From the NCBI GenBank assembly GCA_037043455.1, contig JAWPHD010000131.1, positions 434,001-498,000 of the forward strand: a DNA stretch of 64,000 nt. The letters run 5' to 3'. The translations under genes and the position numbers were made by a program. Source of the stretch: Cyrtodaria siliqua. Taxonomy: Eukaryota > Mollusca > Bivalvia > Adapedonta > Hiatellidae. Below are positions 44,940-55,860 of this stretch, one piece after another (the stretch's first letter is position 1; each line of letters opens with the position of its first letter). Under the pieces are notes generated by a model. That model saw only the letters and a program-made list of their open reading frames with translations. It was not told the DNA's origin and searched no databases.

Positions 44940-45290
44940 TAAAGTTTTATGATTGTAGGTCTATAGGCTGGGACCCAATTTCTCGTATCGTGCAAAAAAA
45001 CACTTTTGGTTTACCCGGAAAGATATACTCGTGATTTTTTGCATATCAATAGCAGAAACTGTACTCTATACGAAACCACTGTATGGATTAATGGTATTCT
45101 TTGCATTTCGTAACACCAACGCATTTTCTACGGAAGCCCATAAGTGATAAGAAAATATTGATATTCAAAGAAAAAATGTGTACAAGTTTATATTTTAGCG
45201 ATATGATTTTGTTTTGTACATAAATAAGACATAAGCACGCCTAATTATATGCTGTTTATGCCGAATGCAATTTTCAATTATTTATTTTTA
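44940..45290. repeat. Left arm of a large mirror-symmetric composite
   Basis: Inverted match to 52060-52395. Shared blocks are gtttacccggaaagatat, catttcgtaac, ttctacgg and tattcaaag. The arms are about 340 bp and diverged by perhaps a quarter. Confidence 0.75.
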
Positions 45291-45329
45291 AATCAAAAGC
45301 GGTTTAAGGATTGACGATGGCGGGCAGAT

Positions 45330-46100
45330 GGAGGGACGGGCATCCACCATTTGGCTAAAGCTTTCATGCACGTTGTTAATAACTTCTGTAAATTGTTTTC
45401 GGTTAAAACCAACTTTACTGTGAAGTGTTATATTATTAAGATGCCACTTTCTTACGAGCAAGGCCGATTTTCTCCGTTTCAGAATAGAGTTATGACCCCT
45501 GAGTTACTTAACAAAAATGCACATTTTGGGTAAAGCTTAGGTGCAAGGTTTTGATAACTTCTTTATCTTATTTTGGATTTTAACTAAAATTGCTGTGAAG
45601 CCTTATATCAAACAGACATCACTTCCTTACGATCAATGTGTACCTTTGCCTTTTCTAAATAGAGTTATGACCCCTGATTATCTACGAAAACACATTTTTG
45701 TGTTGAGTTTATGTTAATTAATCAAGTTTTGTTGAATATTAAACAACATTTTGGGTGCACATTTTATATACAAATAGGATACCAGTATATGTTAATAATA
45801 TTTATGATACATCAAATTGTTTTGACATTTTGGAATAGAGGTATGGCCCTTAATTTACTTAGAAACTATGGTTATTGCAACAACTATCTTTAATTGTGTA
45901 GGGTTTAAACCATATCGTTTAGTGTGAAGTCTTAATAACATTATCATACTGGCAGATATTTAGAATCCGTTCGATGCTAGCTTTTAGATTTCTTAATACA
46001 GTTATGGACCTTTAATTTACCTTGAAAATATAATAGTAGTTATTGCAATTACTGTCTTATCAAATTGTAAACTTCCAAATTGGTTCACTATTTTGTCACA
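45330..46100 (-). repeat. ~175-bp tandem repeat, left array of the composite
   Basis: The marker atagagttatgacccctg occurs near 45484 and 45660 and, altered, near 45835 and 45998. On the minus strand it reads ggggtcataactctat, matching the plus-strand ataactc marker of the right array. The two arrays are therefore mirror images. Confidence 0.65.
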
Positions 46101-46623
46101 GACGTTTGATTGTATTTATCAGAAAAATAACGGGGTTTTTATTGACTAGTTTCGTTGGAAGGCGATTGAGCGACGTCATTGTTTGGGTATGACGTCTGAC
46201 AGAGTTTCTCCAAAACATCTTGAATATTATCTAAATGATTTATTTGAAATTTGCACTTTTGTAACATATGATCATTAACTGTCCAACAAACATTGGTGTT
46301 TTTGTGACCTTGAGTTTCAATTCTAGGTTCTGATTGATAGAACAGGCAACTTCTGGTTAAGAAGTTTGTCAACGTTTCTCAAACACATCATGAACTTGAA
46401 TATTTTCCTACGGTTTGTATCGCCTTGATCCATGGGACGCAATGTATTAAATAGTGTAATAGAATCATGTTTACAGTTAAAAACTATAAGTATCACTAAA
46501 TGTGATCCATATCCTATTTGGAGTACAAAACAAATTATGGTATAAAAGTCGAGAAGGAAATATAACATTCACAGAACATAGTCAATCAACCAAACACACG
46601 TATTTGAAACAAACACCAATCAC

Positions 46624-48925
46624 AAGGATCACTGTGGTATACCGTACCCTGGATATTGCTATGTACACTGAGTATTGGTGAGTATTATCATTGGATTTCG
46701 CGACGCCGGAGATCGAACGAGGGTAAGTTCAGTTTCAATTAGTAGTGTTTTTGAGTTTGTTTGATATAAATTTGATAAAAAATTAAATCATTTGATCATT
46801 TTCCTAGTCCCTTAAACCCCGAAAATGTTTCGATATTGCTTAAAAAGGTAATAAGAAGGCAAAACTCGGCTCTTTACTCACGCAATAAATAAACTAGGGT
46901 CTGTCAAATTTGATTTTTTTGTTTATATACTTCCGTAAACGAAAAACTTGAATCGAGCAAATTGTGATCCCTAAAACCAAGTAGCCTTTAGTCCAAATTT
47001 CTGAAAAAATTATGAAAGTACAAAAAAGATATAGGTAAAAAAAGATACAATCAAGTGTACCGAGTATTGATTTAGTGTGTGCCGAGTATTGCATTCTAGC
47101 TCAACGTTAGTGTACCGAGTATTGTACAACATAATGAGTAAATTAGAATGATAAAACGATAATTTTTGTCTGTTTCTTATATCTACTTATCGATTAAGTC
47201 ATTTCATTTTGCTGAAAATATATTGTTATTTGATATGTATAAAAATACTTTAAAAAATCGTTTAAAAAAGACCATATGACCGATAAAGAGGTAAAGAGAA
47301 ACATGAGTTTCACTGATCAATTGGTAATTAAAATTGGCAAAGACTGATAGAAATTTTGATCACTTTATATTAGTCAAATGCCTTAGTAAAATCTATAAAA
47401 GAACAATACAATTGTTTTCCTTCATTTATAAAGTGATTGATGAGACTATGCAAAACAAAACAATTGTCAACAGTACCCATTTTACTGCGGAAACCTGCTT
47501 GAGCCTCAACATAAACATGATATGTTTCGGCCCACATGGACAATCTATTGTTTAAAATTCGTGTAAATAGTTTACCCAGTGCACTGAGTAAAGTAATTCC
47601 TCGATAGTTTTCAACGTTATCGAGGCTACCTGTTTTATGTAAAGGTATAATATGTCCATCGGACCAACACTCTGGAAAATAACCAACATCCAAAATTACA
47701 TTAAACAGCTTGTGTAAATACGTACTTAAGTTATCATTACCATATTTGAACAGTTCATTTAAATAAAAATCTGGTCCTCCGCTTTTTCCGTTTTTAAGTT
47801 GTTTTTAATATCAAGTCACTTATTTCAGTCATATGGCTTTCATCGGACAAACATTTACAACACTTAGTGATCCGCCATAGTGTGATGGTAGCATGCTCGC
47901 CGCCTTAGATCAAAAATATTATTTAAACCAGCGTAAAATAACCAATTGGACAAATACAATATTCACAATATGACCACCTATACAAAATCAATATATTTAT
48001 TAAGATTTGTCTCAGAAATGAATCAAACCCTTAATACACAATGTTTCTTGAAACCCCCGGTAGTTTAAAAAGACCCACCCCGGGACAATAAACACACGCC
48101 CTTTTGAACATAACAAAATGAAATGTTTGGTATGTGGACGATTTCTGGATACAATGAAACCCTCTAGATAAGATCCGCTCAACAACCAATGGACGAGTTT
48201 TTTTTACAAATAACCACTGCTTCAATACCACACTCAAAACAAACAAAATTTCTCCATTTGATAACGATTTTGTGGATATTCTGTAATAGCCACGTAGGTC
48301 ACACAACTTCGAAATGCTTCCTTTGCATATACACTGTCAATAAATATACACAATAATTTATATTTAACATTGAATGTGGTATATACTCTGTAGGTACTCC
48401 TTGCATTTACTCAATATTAATGGCCAATACTCGGTACACTTGAAAGCAATACTCGCGACACCGGCGAGCAACACCAAAACAATACTCGGTACACTGACAT
48501 GCATATTTATTATATAAATGCACTGTCATCTGTGATTCCTTTGTTGATTAAACATTTTCAACATAAACTCTGATGCCGGGATCACAATTTGCTCGATTCA
48601 AGTTTTTCATTTACGGAAGAATATAAACAAAAAAATCAAATTTGACAGACCATAGTTTATTTATTGCGTGAGTAAAGAGCCGAGTTTTGCCTTCTTATTA
48701 CCTTTTTAAGCAATATCGAAACATCTTCGGGTTTTCAGGGACTAGGAAAATGATCAAATGATTTAATTTTTTATCAAATTTATATCAAACAAATTCAAAA
48801 ACACTAAAATTTGAAACTAAAATTACCCTCGTTCGATCTCCGGCGTCGCGAAATCCAATGATAATACTCACCAATACTCAGTGTACATAGCAATATCCAG
48901 GGTACGGTATACCACAGTAAGGATA
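46624..48925. mobile_element. 2.3-kb DNA element with 341-bp TIRs and a captured LINE fragment
   Basis: TIRs at 46631-46971 and 48578-48918 begin actgtggtataccgtaccct and are nearly identical. They are flanked by aaggatc and aaggata, a 7-bp target duplication with one mismatch. The ends and the subterminal zones carry the motif tgtaccgagtattg, three times forward at 47056-47125 and inverted at 48436-48490, plus a variant in each TIR. Subterminal repeated motifs of this kind usually bind transposase (inference). No transposase was found. The interior holds a LINE piece at 47368-47850 and unidentified sequence at 47850-48410. Confidence 0.85.
47368..47850 (-). pseudogene. LINE reverse transcriptase fragment
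   Basis: On the minus strand: SGGPDFYLNELFKYG, LFNVILDVGYFPECWSDGHI, YRGITLLSALGKLFTRILNN, AQAGFRSKMGTVDN and FIDFTKAFD, where it stops abruptly. It is the same clade as the LINE at 23.0-26.5 kb but a different, more diverged member. It covers only the fingers and palm before the active site and lies wholly inside the TIR element. Confidence 0.88.
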
Positions 48926-49321
48926 GAAAAGAGCAAAGTATGCGAAATGGCAAACTCAAACGGTTGAAATATGGGTACCTCCATGGAATGGTCAGTGACA
49001 ATATGGGTACCTCCTTGGAATGGTCAGTGACATAAAGGCTGCTGGGGTTAAACCAGGTTCTAGAGTGCACCATACCCCACTCTTACCCTATTTTCATTCC
49101 AATAAAATTCGACCATCCAGGCTATAACCCCTTACAAACTAGGAAGTATGAATAGCAATTAGTAGGCAATACAAGTATAACACAAAATGATCATGTATAT
49201 ATGAATAGAAATTCCCAGAAAGCCACAGAGCAAATACTTGTCAGAAGCCAGGACAAAAAAAGAATGATGACGATAAGACAATATTAAATCAAAAATTAGG
49301 CATATTTAGGTAGAAGCACAT
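48926..49321. other. No gene seen
   Basis: A 48-bp unit around atatgggtacctcc...ggaatggtcagtgaca is repeated twice at 48969-49033. No coding frame with a domain. Confidence 0.5.
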
Positions 49322-49446
49322 GCATTCATTACGATATATAGCATAGAAGGATAGAGATAGAGAGCAGAAGAATGCCCTTTACTATATACATATACTATAA
49401 CTATATTCTATCTAGCCTTCTATATAATATATCGTAATAAATGCCT
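49322..49446. repeat. Inverted repeat hairpin
   Basis: cattacgatatatagcatag...aaggatag (left) and ctagccttctatataatata...cgtaataaatgc (right) form arms of about 33 bp around a 55-bp AT-rich centre. Confidence 0.65.
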
Positions 49447-49829
49447 GTGAGTGGAAGTCATCATAGGGTTCAAAATCTGTAGGGTCATCGCAACATTAAT
49501 TGTAAAGCATTGTGGCGAACTGTAAATGAGTCAACATCTAAACATGCAGTGCATTGCATAATGATAGGGTCATATCCTATTTTGTTATGTTTGTTAACAA
49601 GTTTAACACAGATTGTAGGAATGTGATAATGACCAATAATCTTAAAAAGTCTGTACATATAGTCACCACAGTATTCACGTTGTGACAGACCTTGTAGCAG
49701 AAGTGTTCTGACAATACTTTAAGTAAATCAGGATTATGATAATAAACCTTTGCAAAGGTTTGTCCGGATATAAAACTCAATGAAGCACTACTAAAGCTGG
49801 AGTACATGAAAAGCAAAACAAACTTCCAA

Positions 49830-50050
49830 CTATGTACGGGATTCCTAATTTACTAAAACAGCCTAATAAACATGATAAAGCACACTTTCTTCCTATTTCT
49901 AGTGTCTGCACCACTACAGACATCTCCAAAGGTATAACGCCCTGTCTTACTGCCGCTGTAGATCACGTAACACAATATTGTGCTAAAGCTTATGCTAACT
50001 TTTGGATTAATATATTTTGGTCGTTAGTACTTTCTTGAAAAAGAATGCAG
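49830..50050 (+). pseudogene. N-terminal fragment of the YLDD-type reverse transcriptase
   Basis: YGIPNLLKQPNKHDKAHF, then SSVCTTTDISKGITPCLTAA and YCAKAYANFWINIFWS match the fingers region of the reverse transcriptase family seen at 32779. The usual reading is a P(K)LHK block, a C(S/T)T..LS block and a NxFW block, in that order. Highly decayed. It lies upstream of the related C-terminal piece at 50470. Confidence 0.55.
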
Positions 50051-50469
50051 TAAACGTCACGCAAACCTTTTCAAATATAAGCTTATTGCTCTTATTCAAT
50101 ATTTATTTTAGTGAATAAATACTAATGTTAGCTCAGTATTATACTGCGGTAGAATAAAATGTATTCTTTGGCATATCACTCCGCCATTAAAACAATCAAA
50201 ATGGACTCTACCATTGCGTTTTCCATAGGGTTGCATTATAGCGTTTGTTCTTACCATCACTTTCTAAAATTTCATAGCTCTAAACAGCCTACCTAAAATT
50301 AAAATACAAACCTAAATTCATCAAAAATGTCCAAAGTAAGCGGAGTTCCCTTCGATTGTTTACCACTCAGCATCACCCCATGGCAGTAGTGGTGTCAGGT
50401 CGCGGAGATGATTTCTGATAACCATTTTGATATTTTAGCTATGGTCATGTGACAAATTATGACGTAATC

Positions 50470-50830
50470 GCAGACTATTTTGTAAGACGTTGACAGAGTC
50501 ACATGGTGATCCTGTTAAAGATTTGGTAATGATCACTGTTAAAAGCTCATCAAAGGAGGTTGTCACCTTATTATTTTGCAACGCACTGCATGTTGAGTGG
50601 TTGACCCATTTACAGTTCACCGCTTTGCTTTCCACTTGATTGTGCGATCGCCGGACAGATTGTGGACCTATGATGACGTCTACCTAAATCCTGAAAGGAC
50701 GTTAACGTTCGATGGTTGTCTTTAATATTGTATAGTCGTGCCCTTAACAGTGTCAAAATTGAAATGATCTCTCTTGTCATAGAGTTGGCTTATTATTTCT
50801 CAGTTTCAATCGCGAGATGTAAATCGAGTA
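50470..50830 (+). pseudogene. C-terminal fragment of the YLDD-type retroelement
   Basis: The DNA gtgcgatcgccggaca and tgttgagtggttgaccc aligns with gtgcgatgactggaca and tgttaagtgactgatccc at 33450-33515, over about 100 bp in order. The coding frame is lost. Confidence 0.5.
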
Positions 50831-51019
50831 AAGAAGATATAGCAACTATGTGAAATATTAGCTTTTTTGAGGTGAAGTTCTTTGGAAAGAAAGTATATGT
50901 AGTAAAGAAAAGAAAGGGTTGTAATTGTCCAAAATATCATCCATATACAAAGACGTATAATAAAAGGCTTCGATTACATCTGCCTAAGCGTATCTGGTAA
51001 AATACTAAAAATAAAACCT

Positions 51020-51140
51020 CTAACATAAGAAAACAAAAACAAATCTGCAACAACATTTGCACATTTCGTTCTCATTTGGGATTCCAACAATTTGTCTATA
51101 AACAGTAGTGTCATACTTAACTAGTTCCATATGTGTAAAA
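51020..51140 (-). pseudogene. Inverted fragment of the YLDD-type reverse transcriptase
   Basis: The minus strand reads TVYRQIVGIPNENEMCKC, matching the QxVGIPMGTNCAP block found between fingers and palm in this family. Opposite orientation to the neighbouring pieces, so the copy is rearranged. Confidence 0.5.
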
Positions 51141-51289
51141 AATATTATCTTATATGAATATAAATGCTTCAAAAAACAACTACGTGACAAGTCCACATGG
51201 TGTAATTGTCCAAAACCCTTCAACTAAATATTAGTGAGAATCAGAACTCGTTTAGTGAAGTTGCCGTGTACTCAGTCTGACATTTAAAT

Positions 51290-52050
51290 ATTTGCAAACA
51301 TCAAGGGCGATAACTTTGTGAACCACTCCTCAATTGTTCTCATTGTCAACAAAACCGAGACCTGAATAATATTACCCCAAAAAGCATGGAAAATCAAATG
51401 CTTTTTATTACAATCATCGTGAAAACAATCACGCTCCTTAGTCAGAGGACGATATCCTCTTTGTTCAATTAGAATATTACACAGTAATTGATGATATTTC
51501 AAAGGAAAGTAGGAAACAATCAGACGATCGAATTTTTCGACAATTTAGAGCAATAACTTGATACTTGTCTAACCTGTCTGAAATCCGTTTGATATAAAGT
51601 TACACGCCAAACTGTGTGAAAATCGAAACCAATTTATTTAATGTATTGTGTACGAAAGCTGAAATTTGCATTTTTGCAATAATCAAGGGCAATAACTCAG
51701 TAAGGCAGGTGTCAATTCTGCTCATTGTCATCTTGTCAAAGTTCAAATTCATATAAAGTCTCACACTAAATAATGTGAAGATCAGAATCCGTTTACTAAA
51801 GTAATGTGTGTACTCAAGCTAAAATGTGCCTATTCTTTCAATAACCAAGGGTAATAACTCTTTCAAGCAAGTCAGTTTTACTCAGTATTGAACTTGTCAA
51901 AGGCCTTGTAGGTATAAGGCCTTACACCATACAACATTTAGTGAAAATCGGAAACCGTTTACTGCAGTTATTGTGAACACAAGAAATTCGCATTATCTCT
52001 GGCACAGGACAAAACAAAATTCATAAAAGGTCTATAACTCTTGTTAAAAT
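51290..52050 (+). repeat. ~175-bp tandem repeat, right array of the composite
   Basis: The markers gggcgataactttg, gagcaataacttga, gggcaataactcag and gggtaataactctt recur with gaaaatcg.aa.c and tttact.aagt blocks between. Mirror image of the array at 45330-46100. Confidence 0.65.
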
Positions 52051-52059
52051 TAGTAAAGT

Positions 52060-52395
52060 GTAACATAATCAGGTCTTGATTCTGTTTTTTGATATTTCAT
52101 ATACACATATAGGTTTCAAATACTGGAACTGTATTTGCCTAAAAGGACGTGTGCAAATTTCTTTATTTTCCTTTGAATGTTTGTTCAGCGATGTTTATAT
52201 ATTGGCTTGGTACGAATCGGTTACCGTAGAAATCGCGATGCTGTTACGAAATGCAAAGTATGCCAGAAGTCCATACAGTGGTTTCATATGTACAAGACCC
52301 CCATCTGTTAATATTTAAAAAATTAGGAGTATATCTTTCCGGGTAAACGTTTTCGTTTTTTTCAGGCTTGGGTCCCCGCCTACTAATAGAAACAA
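52060..52395. repeat. Right arm of the mirror-symmetric composite
   Basis: Inverted partner of 44940-45290; see that entry. atatctttccgggtaaac at 52331 is the exact inverse of the left-arm block. Confidence 0.75.
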
Positions 52396-52859
52396 GTGTT
52401 TCTCAAGAATGTGTCATTACAAGGTCAATGTGACCTTGATGACCTACATACCCCAACATCAATATAGTTCTTCCGCTCACCAAGGGCAATAACCCTATGA
52501 AGTTGCACGCGTTTCGAAGTTATCGCGCGGAAGGCGTTATTTCATTAAACCGTTACTTGGAGAATGGCGTCCTTCTAGTAGACCCATTGTCTAGAAGTTG
52601 CTCTAGCCTGGTGCAGGATTGGGCATACATATACTCATTCATATTTATTACAAGGTGAGCAGCTCCCAGAATGTATACCCTGTTTTGCACCGTTAACGGT
52701 CAAACATATCTTGTTGGAATCTGTAGACTTTGATCCTATGCGGCAAAAGTACTAGGAAAGAGTTATTTGATACTATAGATTTTAGTCTTGTTTTCGATTT
52801 CCTGAAAGAAATCAGACTTTATAAATCATTATAAAATGTTTTTATAAATATTTACTTGT

Positions 52860-53075
52860 TTACACACCCGTTGACGGGCATTGTTGATTTACACATATAC
52901 ATGGTTTACATTACTACCCTATCATCCTCTTATTTGTAAATAGTTTTATCTAATTACATTTTCATTAATTTACATTATTTTTTTAATTACCACTTCATTT
53001 CATCTTTCATCAGTTTTTGCGCACTGTGTGTGTGTCGACGTGCAGTAAAACACCATTTATTCATTCATTCATGCA
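52860..53075 (+). mobile_element. 3' tail of the YLDD-type retroelement
   Basis: Matches 34260-34470 in order (acattactaccctatcatcc, tttcatcagtttttgcgcac, gtgtcgacgtgcagtaaaac) and ends in cattcattcattcat. 5'-truncated copy. Confidence 0.7.
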
Positions 53076-53089
53076 AGCATTCATATTCA

Positions 53090-53319
53090 TTGTTTTTGGG
53101 CAAGACACTTTCCCTTAGCCTCGTCCGTCGGATGCGGACGTAAACCGGGCGGTCCCGTGTATCGATCTATCCTCCGAGCACGTTAAAGAACCATAGGAAT
53201 CTATTCGATAAAAAGAGTAGGGCAGGTTCCCGGATTCCTATGTATCCTTCCCCTCTCTCTGGGGCGGCTCTAAATAACCTTTACTGTGTTGATGTTAAAC
53301 AACATTCAATTCAATTCAA
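53090..53319 (+). mobile_element. SINE, 5'-truncated, next to a Ly6 splice donor
   Basis: Body and tail as in 11605-11845 (gggcggtcccgtgtatcg, atcctccgagcacgttaa, ctctggggcggctctaaata), ending aacattcaattcaattcaag. It ends about 23 bp from the GT of the Ly6 exon donor at 53342-53343, on the intron side. Confidence 0.8.
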
Positions 53320-53343
53320 GCATTTGTGGAAATACAATCTTAC

Positions 53344-53505
53344 CTTGGTTGAATATCGCCCTGGTGACGCACTGATATGGTTCCTGGCAGCTGAGCGGAG
53401 CGCTACGCGTTACATTCCAGGGCTCAGTAACATAGTCGTAGTTGATAGTGGGGTCGGAAGAAAGGGTGTATGTGCAACTATAGCAAGTGAAGCTGGAACC
53501 TACAA
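53344..53505 (-). CDS. Ly6/uPAR (three-finger) protein, internal exon
   Basis: The minus strand has an acceptor tatcattttAG, an exon from 53505 to 53344 (162 nt) and a donor G|GTAAGATT. It enters in phase 1 and leaves in phase 1. The translation has GSSFTCYSCTYTLSSDP at the start, the CxxC opening of a Ly6 domain directly after a presumed signal-peptide exon. It then has NVT (a possible N-glycosylation site), LSCQEPYQCVTRA and FNQ. With the exon at 32150-32388 it gives a complete Ly6 domain whose cysteines follow the three-finger order. The short hydrophobic reading just upstream (LIILVVG) is mostly intron. No ATG lies in frame, so the start codon must be in an exon further right, possibly outside the window. 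Confidence 0.82.
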
Positions 53506-53559
53506 CTAAAATGATAAGCAATGGTTAGATCTATACGAAAAATATGATAATGTCAACGT

Positions 53560-54070
53560 ACAATCAAACTGAATTAAATTGAATTGAATTGGGGTTTAAG
53601 GCGCACCAACACATAAAAGATTAGATGGCGCCTAACAGGCATGAACATGCGAGGCTCATCCTCCATGGACATCGAGATAAAATATGGAGAATGGGCCTAG
53701 GACCGTCTCACCCTGAACTGCAAAGTTGCTGCAAATTCTATTGTAGACACTCCATTTACGCTGGAGCCACGTTTATTGTTTTTCTGCCACTGCTCTTAGT
53801 GATTTGAGCGAGATGGAACCTGAAACAATGCAGGGGTCATGATGAAGACCTTTAATTAGCATGAACAAAAAATGACAAAATGAATATGAATGAGAGGTCC
53901 TACCCCTCTGCATGTGACGGTGTGTTTGCAATCGTGCAAACTCGCTAATTTCCGTAGACCATCGGAAATAATGTTATTTTTTGGGGGAAAAAAATGAAAA
54001 AAATGGAGGCAGTTCCGATTGGGTGTGTTTGCAGTGGTTGTATTCTACCCCGGCAACCCCACGGGGTCAG
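53560..54070 (-). mobile_element. Dispersed retro-repeat, copy 1
   Basis: Shares long blocks with 55420-55860: gcgcctaacagg.atgaacat, ctccatttacgctggagcca, cgtttattgtttt and cctgaaacaatgcagg. The left end aattgaattgaattggggtt is the inverse of the attcaattcaatt tail seen on the SINEs, so the element probably reads on the minus strand. Confidence 0.75.
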
Positions 54071-54285
54071 ATTTAATGCAAATATATTGATAAGTATGCA
54101 ATCTCAAAATTATTATGATTTACAAGTATAGCAATGCAAATGTGTGAACAAGTACATTATTGCTTCGTGAAGGAGTTACGAACAAAGGAAGTTTATGAAC
54201 ACGAAGTATTGTTCCTAAAATGAGTTAATGCATATCAATTAAATTGAACGTTGTTGAACTGTTCATCAATTACAGACAGACGGAC

Positions 54286-54287
<2 letters not shown>

Positions 54288-54325
<38 letters not shown>
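54288..54325. repeat. (GA)n microsatellite
   Basis: gagagaga run preceded by gacagacggacaga units. Confidence 0.95.
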
Positions 54326-54326
54326 G

Positions 54327-54500
54327 TGCTCGTGCACTCTGATACACGGGACCGCCCGGTTTACTTTTCCATCCGACGGACGAGGCTAAGGTAAAGTGCC
54401 CAAAAACGCACCGATGATACTCAGTGGCGCCGGAGAGTCTTAAACCCAGGTCCTCCGTTTCCAAAGGCACCGTGCTATCCATTGGAACACTCCAGTCCCC
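54327..54500 (-). mobile_element. tRNA-headed SINE, 5' half
   Basis: The minus strand starts ggagtgttccaatggatagc, an A-box-like stretch. It continues with ggacctgggtttaagactc, a B-box-like stretch, and then the body cctcgtccgtcggatgg... aaaccgggcggtcccgtgta. This supplies the tRNA-like head missing from the copies at 11.6 and 53.1 kb. It ends at the (GA)n run. Confidence 0.75.
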
Positions 54501-54638
54501 AGTCAATGTAAACCACATTACATAATAATATTATAATACTCATAATAATAATTAATCAAAGTAGTACGTGTATTTTTTCTCGGCATGTCGCCCTATGCTA
54601 AGATGTGAACTTCTCGACATGTCACCCTACACTAAGAT

Positions 54639-55034
54639 GTGAGAATAATATATATATATATATATAAGGGTGAGAAAATACATACATCTATAAAATTCAA
54701 AAAGCACTGGATCCCCGTGGGGATACGAAAATGTTGGAATAAATTAATAAATGGGGGGAAAAAATACCTTGAATACCAGTCGAAGACAAACAGTTCAGAG
54801 CAAACTTTACCTTTCGTGCTTACATATCATCCTGACCTTCCCAACGTGAAACAGATTATTAATAAACACTTGTCTCACATAGAGGAGTCAGAACGTCTGA
54901 ACAAAATGCTGCCTATAAAACCCATTATTGCGTACAGGAGACCTAAAAGTCCCCGCGACATTCGTGCGTGCGGGTGTTTTGTAGTAATAGTCATAATCTC
55001 TTACCTCCATCCACAGTGTAAAATAAAAATATAA
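54639..55034 (+). pseudogene. Penelope-like retroelement fragment
   Basis: The frame reads LPFVLTYHPDLPNVKQIINK, HLSHIEESERLNKML and PIIAYRRPKSPRDI. This is the connector between the reverse transcriptase and GIY-YIG endonuclease in Penelope-like elements (TYHP...LPN..., then VAYRRP+NLRD). Neither catalytic domain is present. The first residues come from an AT microsatellite and are not part of the protein. The Cys-rich GIY-YIG entry expected next is lost. Confidence 0.7.
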
Positions 55035-55419
55035 CAGATATAACTTTCAGGTCCATTTCTGTCTTTCGGTGTTTGGTTATATGGAGAAACTTTACACGCG
55101 ATGTTCTAAGTAATAAATTAACGTCATGCCATATATTAAACAAACCCGCATACGGTTAAACTATCTAAGTACAACCTGTAATTTATATATGATTTATACG
55201 GAACACCAAACACGACTTTGAATGTTCGATTTGTTATGCATTTGTTCATTTTCATTCTTCGGTTGTTCACGTTCAGATATTCATAACAACATCGTTTTCT
55301 TTAAACTAGTCAACAGATATTGTACATATTTGAAAACATAGCATATTTAAACAGAAGCTTAATTCTGAATAGTTTAAAGTATATTCAAACAAAAGGGACC
55401 GGAGGTGATCTAAAAACTT
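55035..55419. other. No gene seen
   Basis: AT-rich flank, no features. Confidence 0.4.
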
Positions 55420-55860
55420 AATTTAGTTGGGTTTTAAGGAGCACCAACAAATGAAAGGTTATAGGGCGCCTAACAGGAATGAACATGCCAGGGTCATCCT
55501 CCATTTACATCGAGATAAAATGTGGAAAATGGGCCTAGAACCTTCTTACCTGCAGAACTGCAGAGTTGCTGCAAATTCCACTGTAAACACTCCATTTACG
55601 CTGGAGCCACGTTTATTGTTTTCTGTCACTGCTCTAGAGATTTGAGCGAAATGGCACCTGAAACAATGCAGGGTCATGATGAAGACCTTTAATGAGCATG
55701 AACAAAAAATGATAAAATGAACATGAATTTGACTGGTGGGGAGTGGGATGTGGTCTACCATTCTGCATACCCCACTAACGCGATCTGCGATGACCCTATT
55801 CTTTGTGCGGGAACCACACGGGGCCCGGATGTGATCTGAAAGCATTATGAGTGACAATCC
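55420..55860 (-). mobile_element. Dispersed retro-repeat, copy 2
   Basis: Second copy of the 53560-54070 family, about 85-90 percent alike by eye over 280 bp, with a distinct extension that includes cccgcacaaagaatagggtc on the minus strand. Confidence 0.75.

Larger units (their letters stand above)
32389..53343 (-). other. Inferred ~21-kb intron of the Ly6-like gene
   Basis: Bounded by donor caag|GTAAGATT (GT at 53342-53343) and acceptor cattttAG (32389-32390). Both flanking exons split a codon after the first base and would give an Asp codon at the junction. The interval is filled with retroelements, TIR elements and satellites listed separately. It is inference that the two exons belong to one transcript and not to two gene copies. 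Confidence 0.6.

Noticed and set aside
53306..53521. Whole 71-codon frame including MLIILVVG as a start of the Ly6 protein
   Set aside because: The first codon is TTG, and the acceptor AG lies inside; the hydrophobic part is mostly intronic.
54270..54518. Ser/Leu-rich minus frame
   Set aside because: It is the (GA)n run joined to a SINE.
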